In this document: positions 48,318-60,787 of the stretch, one piece after another | How the letters are laid out: every line of letters starts with the position of its first letter | How positions within the stretch are numbered: the stretch's first letter is position 1 | NCBI GenBank assembly: GCA_038049695.1 | Contig: CP142452.1 | Span: 106,835,001 to 106,899,000 of the forward strand | Direction of reading: 5' to 3' | Source of the DNA: Cinnamomum chago | Taxonomy: Eukaryota > Streptophyta > Magnoliopsida > Laurales > Lauraceae | DNA: 64,000 nucleotides | Notes under the pieces: generated by a model | Databases searched by the model: none | The model's input: only the letters and a program-made list of their open reading frames with translations | What the model was told of the DNA's origin: nothing | Program-made: the position numbers and the translations under genes

Positions 48318-49245
48318 GTTTGCAATCTTAGGCAACTCCCATCTTATTTATATTAAAATTTTACCTGCAATAACTTTTTCATCAGATTTTGTTAGTCCGG
48401 ATCCCTTAGATAAGTAGGAAATTTTTTTTTTTTTTCTTGATCTCTCACCCAATACAAGACTAGAGATTCGTTTTAACCAATAAGAGGCAGGTTCCCCTGT
48501 ACTCACTTAAACCTGCTCTCACTTAAGCTGCTTTCCTTTAAACTCATGTTTCCCTCACACGGAAATCCATATGGAAGTCATGCAGAATTTTGGCTTGATG
48601 TCTTTAAATCAAGAAGGTCCTGCTTTGGGGACAGACAGTGGGGATGAAAATCCCACGCTGCCTTCTATATAAATCCCCGTAAGTGAAATTTATGTTAATT
48701 TACTCGACGCTGCATAATTTGCACTTTTGAAGTCTCTAGGAATTGACCAAGGTTGCCTGTGATGGCAATTGCCTGCAACATTATAGATTGGTTTGCAATC
48801 TTACGCAACTCCCATCTTATTTATATTAAATTTTTACCTGCAATAACTTTTTCATCAGATTCTGTTAGTCCGGATCCCTTAGATAAGTGGAAAAAAATAA
48901 ATAAATTCTAAATCTCTCACCCAATACAAGACTAGAGATTTGTTTTAACCAATAAGAGGCAGGTTCCCCTGTTCTCACTTAAGCTGCTTTCCTTTAAACT
49001 CAAGTTATCCTCATAAGGAAATCCATATGGAAGTCATGCAGAATTTTGGCTTTACATCTTTAAATCAAGAAGGTTCTTCTTTGGGGACAAACAGTGGGGA
49101 TGAAAATCCCACGCTGCCTTTTATATAAATCCCGTAAGTGAAATTTATGTTAATTTACTTGACGCGGCATAATTTGCACTTTTGAAGTCTCTAGGAATTG
49201 ACCCAAGTTGCCTGTGCGATGGCAATTGCCTGTAACATTATAGAT
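48317..49245. repeat. Internal tandem duplication of the intron-1 start
   Basis: Two units of roughly 470 bp (starting GGTTTGCAATCTTA at 48317 and about 48790) repeat the same intron sequence, including GTTAGTCCGGATCCCTTAGATAA and GGCAATTGCCTG. Confidence 0.78.
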
Positions 49246-49760
49246 AGCTGATCATATGTGGTAAAAAATGTAGTGCCCTTCTTGGCCAGCCTGGTGACAT
49301 AACCGATACCTGATCATGTGTGGTACAACATGTGTAGAGCCCTTCTAGATGGGGAATTGAAAAGGTCTCATTACACATAAGGGCCAGCTAAAAAACTTAG
49401 CACTATCAGAATATCCTGAACTTTGCCATCTTTTTTGGAATTCAATCCTAAATAACTAATGATTGAAAATTTTGGCGTCTTGCCAAATCACTAGGAGATG
49501 TGTGTATGATGACGGTATACTAATCAAAAGTGGGCCCTATAGAACTCCAGAAATTTCGCTATGTACCAATAAAAAAGAACAACGAAAAATGACATGGGAA
49601 GTAGATGAAATCTATGAAAACTCACTGCCCCAAACTACTTAATAAAACTAAAGCTTGAAAACTGATTCTTGTTGGCATGGAGGTGCCTTGCCTACAACCA
49701 AAGTTTTGCCTATTGACAATTAGAATCAAACCCTATGTTACCATTTCTAAAAATGAGAAA

Positions 49761-52339
49761 ACCATTCATTCTAAAATATGATATTTACTAAATAATTGTG
49801 CACTAAGTTATAACTGATAGTCCAGTGGTAGTTCTCCCTTGCCACAGTGGTGACCAGGGATCTGCTTGCCTGGTTAGGGATGTGTCTCTAGCGTGTGTAC
49901 GTGCGTGAGTATTTATAAGAGGAAATAATAATAATAATAATATATGGTAAATAATTACTTCCTTAGATAAGAATAATATTGATACATAGCTATTTATTGC
50001 TAACCCATTTACTGAAGGTTGAATCTGGGAAATTTATCCTTCCCCTTGTACCTTATTTGACATGAGTCCAAATCCCGTCTTGTAAAAATAGGGAGATACC
50101 GTCTCACCCTATCAAATTATGCTAACTGTGTAAAACCATTTCTTTTCTTCTTTTGTTTTTTATTTAAAGGAGAGTGCATTAGCTGGCATGGGATTTTATA
50201 CAGCCGGCAAGATTTGATAAGGTGAAGCAATATCTCTATGTTTTTGGGAAACAGGGGATCCGGGTTCATTTGACGTACGTTTAGTCATTTCTTCACATAA
50301 CGTTTTTATTGCTTTTCTTATCTGACGAGTTTGGGTAATTGACTGGTAACGTGAGTGAAGTGATCAATGGCCACTTTAATTAAGAGATAAGAAAAGTAGA
50401 TGGATCATATAAAATAAGCAAAAAATCTCAAATATTACTTTTAAAAAAAAAATTCAAAATATTATTCTCTCATTTTACTAAATGACATAATGACCTGTTC
50501 TTTTTATCGGAAAAAAGTATAAAAAATTCCTTCTCATGCACAAAATGACAGAATGTCAAACAAATGATTTGGCATAAAGACCTGTTATTTTTATCGGAAA
50601 AAAGTAGAAAAAGTTCCTTCTCATGCACAAAATGACAGGAAGTCGAGTTTTCAAAATTTATACTTTTTTTTTTTATATATATAACCATCTTCTTCTCATG
50701 CCTTTTATTTCATCCCACTTTTGTTTCATTCCTAATGTATCATTATTTTATTTTCTCCACTAAAGACAAAAAACTTACAGTTTTACATACAAAAGAGTCA
50801 AAAAGATTTCATGCCAAACAACTAAAACTAAATTAGCATCGTAATCCACTTATATTTTATTTTTTTTCTAAAATAATATTTACATCACTACACTATATTA
50901 GTAAGTTTTCCAAACAAGCCCGAGCCACCCACACAAATGGGAAGAAAACACCAAGACAAGGGAGGAGAAGACATCTGTACACTTGGAGAGGCGAGGTTCG
51001 CACGTACGTTCCATCGTTGTTGGTCCCTAGTCCCTACCACTTCCTTCTATTCGTCTCACAAGGATAGTTTAGGCCCCGATAAGTAAATGAGTCTGGGTCC
51101 GGTTCCACCTTGATTCGGACCCGTGAACCCGAAACCCGATATATTACCTCAATTTTCAAAAATCTCTTCTAAAAATCATATTTTTTTAATATCATTCTCT
51201 ACTTAAACTCAGACCTGGATCCAGACCCATTCCATATATGGTTCTGGTTCCAGTTCCAGAGCCAACAAAACGGTTCCGGGTCCGGATCCGGTTCCACCTT
51301 CTCCTTAACGGTTCCACCATAGACTCGGACTTGGACCAGAACTGACCCATTTACAACCCTAGCTTCACCTATGAGCAGGCTAGCTGCAGTTGAAGTGTTG
51401 AACCATATTAATCGAGTCTGAATCCTTCGTGGTTTTGACCAAGAGAAATTCTAAGTTGAGTGGAAGTCCACATTGACTGGCGCCCACCTACTGAAATCTG
51501 ATCCCTTCAATGTAAATGCCCTCCAAGGGTAAGTAGGGTATACCCTACATGTCTTGCGCGCCAATCATATTTGTTTCACCATTAGATCGACTCTTTGATA
51601 TTATATCAATTACCACTTTTTTTCATCAACATCCAATCCATCAGTGAAAAAAACTGGGATAGATATAAAACTTGATTCTGCCCCATATGTAGGGATGAAA
51701 GTGGGCCAGGCCGAGCCGGGCTTTGATAAGTCATGATGTATTGAGAATGAGATTGTCGATCCATCATGATCATCTCCAAAATCAAGATAAATTCAATTAG
51801 AATTGGACTTTTCAGTTCCATCATACAAAAAATAGATATAATCAACTTTGATTGGTGGGATCGGCACTATTCCAACTTAGAATAAGCTAAGTTTCAGCTT
51901 ATGAGAGCCTGCTCTTTAAAATAAATCTATTACTTATAAAAGATAAATATATATTTCTTTAGATGCATTCATGATAATCAATTCAAATTATATACAAGAA
52001 AAGTAAAAATAAACGAAAAATTATTGCACATTATATAATTTGTCTGTCCAAATATCTAATGTAAAAGATTATACGTAAGTATTAAACTACATTCCAGTCA
52101 TATTTTTTAAATTGATGACTCCAATCATCATACATAATTACTTAAAAATAAATTTTAATTATTTAAAATTAGATTGCCTATTAAATAGTTTCAAATGCCT
52201 ACAACTCATTAAAATGAGATGAGTGTGCAAGTTTCTCTTATTTGACTCTGTCCTTTGTGAAAAAGAAATGACTTGGAAGAGGAAAAGTCTAACTCAGAGA
52301 GCTTTCGAACTAAGACATATCTGGAATTAGTACTTAAGT
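49761..52339. other. Intergenic between the two first-exon modules
   Basis: Contains a two-copy tandem repeat at 50480-50645 (see separate entry) and a hAT-MITE-like patch of GGTCCGGTTCC motifs at 51070-51361. No gene recognised. Confidence 0.45.
50480..50645. repeat. Two-copy tandem repeat, about 85-100 bp unit
   Basis: ACCTGTT(C/A)TTTTTATCGG and CCTTCTCATGCACAAAATGACAG occur twice. Non-coding. Confidence 0.7.
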
Positions 52340-52688
52340 TAATATCAAGGTTATCTCTTAAGAAGATATTTATTAAATGATATGATGTGGAAATCCTCTC
52401 ACGCTGTTCAAATAGTCCGATAATTTGGGCGACAATCCCTAAATCCAACACAGAAAAGTCTTTAGTTTTGTGTTCCACACAAAATAAAATCACCTTAAAA
52501 ATAAAATATGAGGGAATACTACATGGTGCCAGACTAGCGCTGTCTATGCTTCAAACAGTAGTCCATGGGGCCCACCTATTAACTAACTTATTGAACATGT
52601 CGCTTGGCCTATGACCCGGCCAGAGGTAGTTGAACCATCTCAATCTCAACAACAACAGTTTATTGCAGTGGTCCTCTCTCTCTCCCTC

Positions 52689-52695
52689 TATAAAA
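52689..52695 (+). promoter_or_regulatory. Candidate TATA box of the sister receptor gene
   Basis: TATAAAA following TCTCTCTCCCTC, 147 bases before ATG 52836; the same context occurs at 48111. Confidence 0.4.
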
Positions 52696-52835
52696 GAAAA
52701 GAAAAAGATACGAAAAAAGAAAAGAAAAAAGAGACTTACGCTTGAGCTTAATTTGCATGGTCTAGTTTAATGGCTATGTTCAGCGGGCCAAAATAAAATG
52801 TTTCAGTTCAGACTTCTTTTGAGAGAGAGAGAGAT

Positions 52836-52905
52836 ATGGCCTTAGCATTGTTTTCCATTCTCGTGAGTTCACTGGCTCTTGCAGTGTCCGTTCAAGGCCA
52901 ACCAG
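52836..52905 (+). CDS. Sister receptor exon 1: signal peptide
   Basis: MALALFSILVSSLALAVSVQ then GQP; phase 1 donor GTTTGC. Nearest first exon to exon 2 of this gene. Confidence 0.85.
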
Positions 52906-53535
52906 GTTTGCAATCTTACACAACTTCCATCTTATTGATATTAAATTTTTGCCCGCAATAACCTTTCCATCTTGGTCCGAATATCTTAAAAAAGTGGAAA
53001 AAAATAAATTCTCACCCAATACAAGACTAGAGATTCGTTTTAACCAACTTTGATTTTAAATAAGTGAGTTATATTTATACCAAAAAAAAAAAAGGGTGCT
53101 ATACTTTAGTTTCTCACCTATCTTGTGAGTCCAAAGTCCCTCCCTCACCGGGATCTGAATTCTGAACTTTGAGAAACCTGTATCCTCTATGAATTTGAGG
53201 CAGGTTCCCTTGTTCTCACTTAAAGTTGCTTGCCTTTATCTGAAACTTATGTTATCCTTGTACGGAAATCCATATGGAAGTCATGCAAAATTTTGGCTTT
53301 ACGGCTTTAAATCAAGAAGCTCCTGCTTTGGGGATAGACAGTGGGGATGAAAATCTCACGCTGCCTTTTATATAAATTACCGTAAGTGAAATTAATGCTA
53401 ATTTATTCGACCCGGCATAATTTGCACTTTTGAAGTCACTAGGAATTGACCCAGGTTGCCTGTGCGATGGTAATTGCCTGTCACATTATAGATAGCTGAT
53501 CATATGTGTACAACATGTGTAGACGCCCTGGAACC

Positions 53536-53672
53536 GGATCCCCTGTTTGGACCAAACAGGGCCCTCCACGGGGGGGGGGGGGGGGGGGAGGGGGGCGGAG
53601 GAAAGAAAAAGCCAAACTCTCTTTCCTCCGCCCCCCACGTGGAGGGCCCTGTTTGGTCCAAACAGGGGATCC
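53536..53672. repeat. Perfect foldback with G-tract
   Basis: 35-bp perfect inverted arms (53536-53570 and 53638-53672; GGATCCCCTGTTTGG tip, itself containing an inner palindrome), a second inner inversion (GGGGGCGGAGGAAAG / CTTTCCTCCGCCCCC), and a run of about 19 G at 53570-53588. Absent from the parallel intron copy at 49270, so an insertion. MITE-like, class unassigned. Confidence 0.8.
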
Positions 53673-53699
53673 TTATCCAGAGGGCCTTCTTGGCAAGCC

Positions 53700-54270
53700 T
53701 GGTAATATAACAGGTGGCTGATCATATGTGGTACAACATGTGTAGAGCCCTTCTAGATGGGGGAATTGAAAAGGTCTCATTACGCATAAGGGCCAGCTAA
53801 AAAATTAGCCCTATCAGAATATCCTAAACTTTGCCATCTTTTTTGGAATTCAATCCTAAATCACTAATGATAGTAAAAATTTGGCGTCTTGCCAAATCAC
53901 GAGGGGATGTGTGTATGATGACGGTATACTAATCAAAAGTGGGCCCTATAGAACTCTAGAAAATTCGCTATATACCAACAAAAAAGAAAAACGAAAATGA
54001 CATGGGAAGTAAATGAAATCTATGAAAACTCACTGCACCAAACTAGATGATAAAATAAAGCTTGAAAAATGATTCTTGATGGCATGGAAGTGCCTTGCCA
54101 AAAAACAACCTAATAATGCCTATTCACAATTTATAATCAAATCCTTTGGGACTCATAAGGTGAGATTTTTTTTTAAATGTCAAGGTGTCTTAAGTTTCCT
54201 TAGTTAACAATTCAAAGCAAAATCTCGAGCCATCGATAGCGGTAACATATGGGCTGAAATCAGATTACAA
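53700..54270. repeat. Intron-1 block shared with the intact receptor
   Basis: Aligns with about 19370-20150 and 49300-49750 (GTGGTACAACATGTGTAGAGCCC, AAAGGTCTCATTAC). Shows that both receptor genes come from one duplication that included intron 1. Confidence 0.75.
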
Positions 54271-54301
54271 AGTCTCCTAATTCTCTGACCCAATCTGTTT
54301 C

Positions 54302-54536
54302 TTGTTTTTAACCCTAGTCAATTGGGCTGGCCATGAGAGAACCTACACTTGTAGGGAGAGAGAGAAGAAGGCACCGAACACAAAGCGAGGGATCACGCGC
54401 ACAAGAGGGCACCCACACTTGTGGGAAATGGGGAGGGAAGACTAACCCATGCAAGGAGAGGAGAGGACTAGGGATTTATATGGATGAGAGGTAGTGTTGC
54501 CAACCAACTAGGCAACCCCTTGTTCTCTCCAACCCA
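54302..54536 (-). mobile_element. Old SINE copy, counterpart of 20165-20370
   Basis: Same position relative to the shared intron block and the same family sequence (GGCAACCCC, ACCCATGCAAGGAGAGGAGA). Diverged, no clear target duplication. Confidence 0.55.
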
Positions 54537-55216
54537 GTCTATTGACACCTCTAAAAGTGAATAATTGGGAGGTGGCACACTCACAGAAGCCCTTGGTGAT
54601 CAAGGAACTTAATCTTGTTAGCTTCTTTTATAATTTAGAAAAGGAAACATGTCCTTTTAGATTTCCATTTTTATATATATTTTAGTGCAAGTGGTGATGT
54701 GGAATTTATTTCAATCCAAATAATAACCGCAAGTGCACAATTGTCCTTTTGAGACAATGGCAATTATAGGTCGAACTCACAGGGGGCACTTTTAAACTTT
54801 AATTAAAAATCTGATTTTTTTAAAACAATAATTAAAAAAGTGATGCATATGAATTAAAAATTTACAACGACTAAAACAAAAGTGTAGAAAAACAATAATA
54901 ATGATAATAGATCATAATATCAAAAATTCATCAAGTTCTCTTTTCATCATCCAACCTCCATCAAGTTAAATAACCCCCCTGTGTCGATTGTGGTCTATGT
55001 TGACCCACACGTGTAACAAAATTGGAACAATTGCCAATAGGATATGACAATGCTGAGGATTTATTTTTGTTATCTACCATCACAATAATTAACAATTTAA
55101 TCTTCATGCCTATTTATATATTGAAAATATATTTATCTTTATTTATTTTTCCACACGCTTCATCATCATAGATTGTGGCTTTATTTAAAACATAGATGGC
55201 GACAACATTACCTAAA

Positions 55217-55218
<2 letters not shown>

Positions 55219-55259
<41 letters not shown>

Positions 55260-56171
55260 TAAGGGTAAAATGTAAATTTATTAATGAGAAAAAACGGGGT
55301 GGTGGGGAGACCAAAGGGCTAGAGAGTCCCCAAAGCCAAGAGGCTACGGCAACCAACAGAAAGAAACTAAGCGAAAAGGCTATACAGGGAAAAACCAGCT
55401 GCTAGGCCAAGCCCAAAAAATAGGATGAGTAACCTTTTACATTGGAGAGGGATAAGATCATACCTCTGATTTGATCCTCGAAAAGAAACTTGGCACGCTC
55501 AAGAGTAGATTTCCGGTTATTATGCTTGGAGTCATTGCGGAGTGGTCTTCTCCCCACAAATCTTCCAATGGCAGAGAAGGAGAAGGATTCTTTGCTGTTG
55601 GAAATCATCTGGTGGGGGATTTTGATGTGGGGCTTCCCTTCAACCCAGACCGGAGGCTGTAGGGGCAGGGGGTTTGGAGACGTCAGGGGGGAGAAGAAGC
55701 GGCCATAACTTTTGGAGGGAGGGGGGATATCAGCTGGTTTGAGAGAGTACAGAGGAGATTTTAGTAGGGTATCTAGGTGATTCTGTAGAAGAAGAAGTTG
55801 GGCAGGGTCCCATGTGGCTGATGGGTGTGGGACGGAGTCGCAGGCTACTGTAGGAGATGCGGATATGGTAGGGAGACCACGTGGAGGAAGTCCAAGTAGA
55901 GGAGGATCAGAAGGAAGCGGAGGGGGGAGCAGAGCCGGACATAGAAGAAGGGCTGATCTGGATTCCTGAAGAAGGCCGGTTGAGAAGGGGAGGAGAGGGG
56001 AGAGCAGAAGGGAAGGATAAGGGAGGAGTGGAGGGAAATCCCTGCTGTATGAGGGATCGGCTGAGGCTGGGGGATCGACTGGGTGGAGCCGGGAAGTGCT
56101 AGGGATATGGGAAGGGATTTGGGGGATTTTGGTGGGAGGGTGGACGTGCTCCAGTTTGCTACGGTTGGCAT
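55219..56171 (-). mobile_element. Non-LTR retroposon with poly(A) tail (deleted LINE candidate)
   Basis: About 38 T on the plus strand (55219-55256) form a poly(A) tail on the minus strand, preceded by AATAAA about 20 bases upstream. Exact 13-bp flanking repeats TTACCTAAACCTT (55208-55220 and 56172-56184). Minus-strand frame 55608-55402 includes SFSAIGRFVGRRPLRNDSK, resembling the start of the DUF4283-type ORF1 region of plant L1 elements, then a stop and a 3' UTR-like end. No reverse transcriptase. Probably an internally deleted LINE moved in trans; a processed transcript of another gene is the alternative. Confidence 0.7.
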
Positions 56172-56374
56172 TTACCTAAACCTTGTGGAAATATACTTGT
56201 AGTGAACTGATAAATGACAAATGACATGTTTTAAATAGGATTACATGAAAAAACAGACCAATTTCAAGCCAATAGGGTATGGCAATGCATGCTACTGATC
56301 ATTTTTTAGGATTACCATAACAGTACCCAGTTAATCTTTTGCTCCTTTTCTAATCTTGTTTTATTTTCCTGCAG

Positions 56375-56924
56375 GTTTCATCAGCATAGATTGCGGCATA
56401 GCTAATGACTTCACCTATATAGAACAGGACAACATTACCTATATGTCGGACTCCCAATTTATTGAGACGGGTGTAAACGAAAATGTTAGAATCACTCCGA
56501 GTAACCTTAAGTTCCTTCAGTTATATCAAACTCTTAGGAGCTTCCCGAATGGAATTCGCAACTGTTACAACTTAGGTTCTGTCGTCAACAAGGGCAATAA
56601 GTATTTAATCAGAGCCTACTTCCTGTACGGAGACTATGACGGCAAAAATAGCATGCCAGAGTTCGACCTCTACATAGGTGTGAATTACTGGGACACCTTG
56701 TACTTCAATGCAACTAATGAATTCTATACAGAGATCATCACTATAGCATCAATGAACTTTATATCTGTTTGTCTTGTGAATACGGGACATGGAACTCCTT
56801 TCATTTCTGCACTTGAGCTACGACCACTGAACAGTTCCATGTATGGTGTTGTGAATGAGAGCCAATCTCTGTATCTTTTGCACAGATTTGACAGTGGACG
56901 ATCCATTTACAAAGACAATATCAG
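56375..56924 (+). CDS. Sister receptor exon 2: malectin-like domain, first part
   Basis: [20 protein letters not shown] to FDSGRSIYKDNIR; includes LRSFPNGIRNCYNL and LVNTGHGTPFISALELRP. No stop or frameshift. Confidence 0.9.
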
Positions 56925-57611
56925 GTGCGCACAAAGTATCTCTCTCTCATGGAGGGTAATTTTCTCATCCGGTAGCATGTGGTGTTGATTTTCTCACACG
57001 ACATCCATTCTGGGGATGTTCCGGAAAAGCTTTTTGACCTGCATAAAATGGCATTTATTTATTAGGCTATCTTTAACTCTGTCAAGACTTTTTAACTAAT
57101 AGATCGTTTTAATCTCTTGATCCGTTGTCATTTAAGTTCAAAGTTTTAGGGATATTGACTGTACAATGGTTCTCAGGTCATTCGCCCATGAACTATTGGA
57201 CTTTAAGTATTTCTCACATAACTGATCATGTGATATCATAGGGTCATGCGATATCGCAGACGGTGCAATATCCTACGGCCGTACAACATCACTAATAATG
57301 CCCTATGAGATATCTTAGGGATGTGCGATATTGAACCACTATTGTATGAATACCATTACGAGAAATATTTAAACTTCACTTGTTATTTGGCAAATGAAAG
57401 ATTTAAGCGTAGTTGTCCCGGCAATATCTGAAAGTTTTAAAATGCATCATTTTTTGAAGATTTTAATTCAAATGCGAACTCAAATTTGGATGAATGTCAA
57501 ACCAAATCCTTGGGACATTCATTATTCGGGATTGTCCATCCCTGAAATTCGGACATCTATTATTCATTTATCCACTAGCAAGTGTTACGGCACTGAATAT
57601 TGTTTGTGCAG

Positions 57612-58087
57612 GTATCCAGAGGACCCTTTTGATCTCATCTGGGAGACAAGAGCAGATACCAGTTGGATTTCCTTTGTCACCTCGCAAAATGTGACATATA
57701 AGGACAAGGCGATTGAACCACTGTCAACTGTCATGATGACTGCAGTCCGTCCACTCAACAACAATGATGCATTGTACTATTCTTGGGCAAATGATTCCTC
57801 CTGGCAGTTTTACGTTTACCTGCACTTTGCAGAACTTGAGCTACTGGGACCTAATATGACAAGAGAGTTCACCGTATGCTGCAGCAACAACTCATGTCAT
57901 AATTCACCTATTCGCCCAGAATACCTTATTACAACCACAATCGAATACCCCCTACCATTTACTGGCCAACATGACTACTCATGTTCAATTAAGAAGACTC
58001 CAACTTCCACCCTCCCTCCAATTCTCAATGCTATAGAGACTTTCATCATCTGGCAACCCCCCATGACTCCAGCAAGAGAAGAGGATG
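57612..58087 (+). CDS. Sister receptor exon 3: malectin-like domain, second part
   Basis: [67 protein letters not shown]. 476 nt, the same as the intact gene. Confidence 0.9.
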
Positions 58088-58245
58088 GTATGTATGCAAG
58101 CCGTGATGTCTGCGGTATTCTTCTTCTTCCTTTGTCCTTGGGCACACATTCATCAAAGCTCTATTTTAAGACATGCCAGTCCTTTTTTTTTATTTTTTTT
58201 ATTTCTAAAAAGAAGAAGCTAAATAGATTTTAGTCTTCCAACAAG

Positions 58246-58502
58246 GATACTTGAAGATATTTTGGAATTAAAAAGAGGACGTGGATGGAAGTAATAATAA
58301 TAGATCCAACGAACTACAACCTTCCTAAAGCTTTGACCCAAGATAAATCGAAATGAAGAAACAAATTTCATTTGGAATACTTAAAAATGTTTTGGAATTA
58401 AGAAGAGGGTGTGAATGGAAGTAATAATAATAGATCTAAGGAACTACAACCTTACCAAAGCTTTGACCCAATATAAATCGGAATGAAGAAATAAATTTCA
58501 TT
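58246..58502. repeat. Tandem duplication in intron 3
   Basis: A unit of about 128 bp (TTTTGGAATTAA(A/G)AAGAGG ... AAATTTCATTT) occurs twice in a row with about 10 differences. Absent from intron 3 of the intact gene. Confidence 0.8.
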
Positions 58503-59046
58503 TAGCCAACCGCACCCCAACATAGTTGGAATAATGCTTTGATGATGATTATTATGTGTTGATCCCTATTTAGCAATGGCAATCCTCTCCTATAGAAAAA
58601 TGCAAGCACCTTATTACTATAAAGGGAAGTTTTGGACTAGCCATTTACAATAATCAAATCCATTAATTGGCCTTTGCCAATCGTCCAATTAAAGGCATTA
58701 ATTGTACAGTCATTGGGAATAGTTTATATTTTGACCATGACTTTATTATCTTAGATTCAAAGTCAATTCTATATAACTAATTGTATCAACTCATTGTAGA
58801 TATATGATCGACAATTTTACCATTTAGGACATGAGTCAGTGGTCGAGTAGAACGTATTCAGTACGGCAACCTTGAGATTGTAGCATGCAAAATGGAATAT
58901 CCACTTTCATCTTTTTTCATCAATAGAAATTGTGTGTTTTTCTATTGAAAGTTGCTTTAAACTCAACTCATAGCCATGAGCACCTTTAAACTGAGCTATT
59001 AAGAAATTTAACTTAATCAGTTTTTTTTTTTATTTGTGAAAATTAG

Positions 59047-60330
59047 TTGAAGCGATGGTTGACATCAAAGCGACTTACAAAATAGAGAGAAACTGGATGG
59101 GTGATCCATGTGTACCAGAAATTTACAAATGGGAGGGCTTGACTTGCAACAACACCTATTCAGATGCCCCTGCAATCGTATCCTTGTGAGTTCTCCCTAC
59201 ATGGAAATAGCCAATGCAAAGACAATGCTTGTTAATGTTCATATGGCTTAATGAAAAGTCACATATTTGCCCCACAGGAACCTTTCTTCTGCAGAATTGA
59301 AGGGAAAAATAGCTGCTTCTCTTGCCAATCTGAAGTCCATCCAGTCCTTGTAAGTTTTTATGTAATTAGCATAGATGGCCCTAGTCGAAGATTGAAGCCA
59401 TTGGATCATATTGCATGGTTCATTCTCTAATAGCACCATAATTTCAACCATCCGTCTCTCGTTGATGTCACATCAGTTCATCATCAACCTAGAGTCTCAA
59501 TATCTCATGTATTAAGCAAGTCAAAGTATAACTTCATTGCTTACTAATGTATCCTCCACCCACTTAGGGACTTTAAATGAGACAATTAGCAATGTCCAAC
59601 AACTCTAATTTTCGAAAAATGGTGAATCTTCTATTCTACTACTATTTTTATCTGATGGTTGGTAAATCCCTTAAGCATGCCACTTGTCCCAATATTGGAG
59701 GGCTACTAAGGATCCAGACTTTCTATTGTTGCAGGCAGGATTTGGAGAGGTTCTCTCTCTCGATTTTCCCAAGGATATATGGCATGTATATTCTGGGCCA
59801 CATAGTCCAACAAGATATAATAAGGGCTTTATGGGTTGGCCATCTAAGAAAGATCAGAGTAGGTTATTAGCCATCAAATGGAGAACTAATAGATAAAGGA
59901 AGTAGTTCTTGTTATACTAATCCATTCTTTTGATTGATTTGGATCAGTTGTCAGCAATGTCCTATCAATAAAAGGTTTTATGTACTTGGCTGATCCACAA
60001 ACAATCATTTTATTTAATGAGCCCACAAATATGACTCATGTAAAGAGCTGGGCTCCTGTAGTGCTTATTCTTGTAACTCTTTCCTTTCAGGGATTTGTCG
60101 TGGAATTACTTGACTGGACCCGTACCAAATTTTCTAGGGGACTTGCCATTCCTGTCATCCTTGTAAGTTGGAAGGGCATTTGATGAGTTTTTAAGTTTAA
60201 GTACCTGTATTCAATAGTATCTGTGGTTTGAAGCTTGCCACCATTTCAGGAATTTAAGTGGCAATCAACTCAGTGGATTAATTCCTTCCAATTTGATAGA
60301 AAAATCCAAGAAAGGATCACTCAAGTTGAG
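59047..60330 (+). CDS. Sister receptor exons 4-7: GDPC spacer and LRRs
   Basis: 59047-59185 ([19 protein letters not shown]), 59278-59349, 60091-60162 and 60250-60330 with LRR units such as [20 protein letters not shown]. Lengths of the LRR exons equal those of the intact gene (72, 72, 81). Confidence 0.9.
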
Positions 60331-60632
60331 GTATGGCCTCACCACAAATAACAGTGGACTTAATTTCCATCAAGATTTATTCTAATTTGTATCTATCCCA
60401 ATGAGAAGAAGCACAGTTTGGAACATCTTCAAGGAAACTTGACAAGATATGCCATTGATGCAATGAGCACACTCAGTGTTTTCGACCCTGCTTAGAACAG
60501 TGACACAAAATCAAAGACTAAATTATAGTCAAGAGCAGATTCCAATTGAAACTTTTCATACCTGCAAACTTGTTTTTTTTTTTCTGACTTTGTCAAATAT
60601 GATTACTAAGATGTTTGATCTTTTAATAACAG

Positions 60633-60787
60633 TCTCGATGGCAACCCAGATCTTTGTGTGCCTGGTTCATGCAGCAGGCATTCTAGCAAACGAAAGATTA
60701 CTACTCTTATAGTGGCATCAATTGCGTCTGTAGTGATCCTGTCTATCTTGTTGATAATCCTAAGGAGATTCAAATGGCCAAAAGAAG
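60633..60787 (+). CDS. Sister receptor exon 8: membrane helix
   Basis: NPDLCVPGSC, a hydrophobic helix (TTLIVASIASVVILSILLII) and RRFKWPK. Confidence 0.9.

Larger units (their letters stand above)
47680..49760 (+). repeat. Tandem segmental copy: promoter, first exon and intron start
   Basis: Aligns by eye with 52340-54150: CACACAAAATAAAATCACC, CTATGACCCGGCCA, TTTATTGCAGTGGTCCTCTCTC, GTCTAGTTTAATGGCTAT, then a signal-peptide exon and 1.4 kb of intron. It holds no malectin or kinase exon, so it is a detached 5' module about 4.6 kb upstream of the sister gene's own first exon. Confidence 0.8.

Noticed and set aside
51070-51361. hAT MITE with TAGG...CCTA ends
   Set aside because: GGTCCGG-type interior and partial inverted ends fit, but no 8-bp target duplication was found, so limits are not supported.
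52780-53019. 79-codon minus-strand frame opposite exon 1
   Set aside because: Antisense shadow of the signal-peptide exon and its intron.
55845-56171. 108-codon proline/leucine-rich minus-strand frame
   Set aside because: Part of the retroposon's 5' region; low-complexity composition, no domain recognised, not a separate gene.
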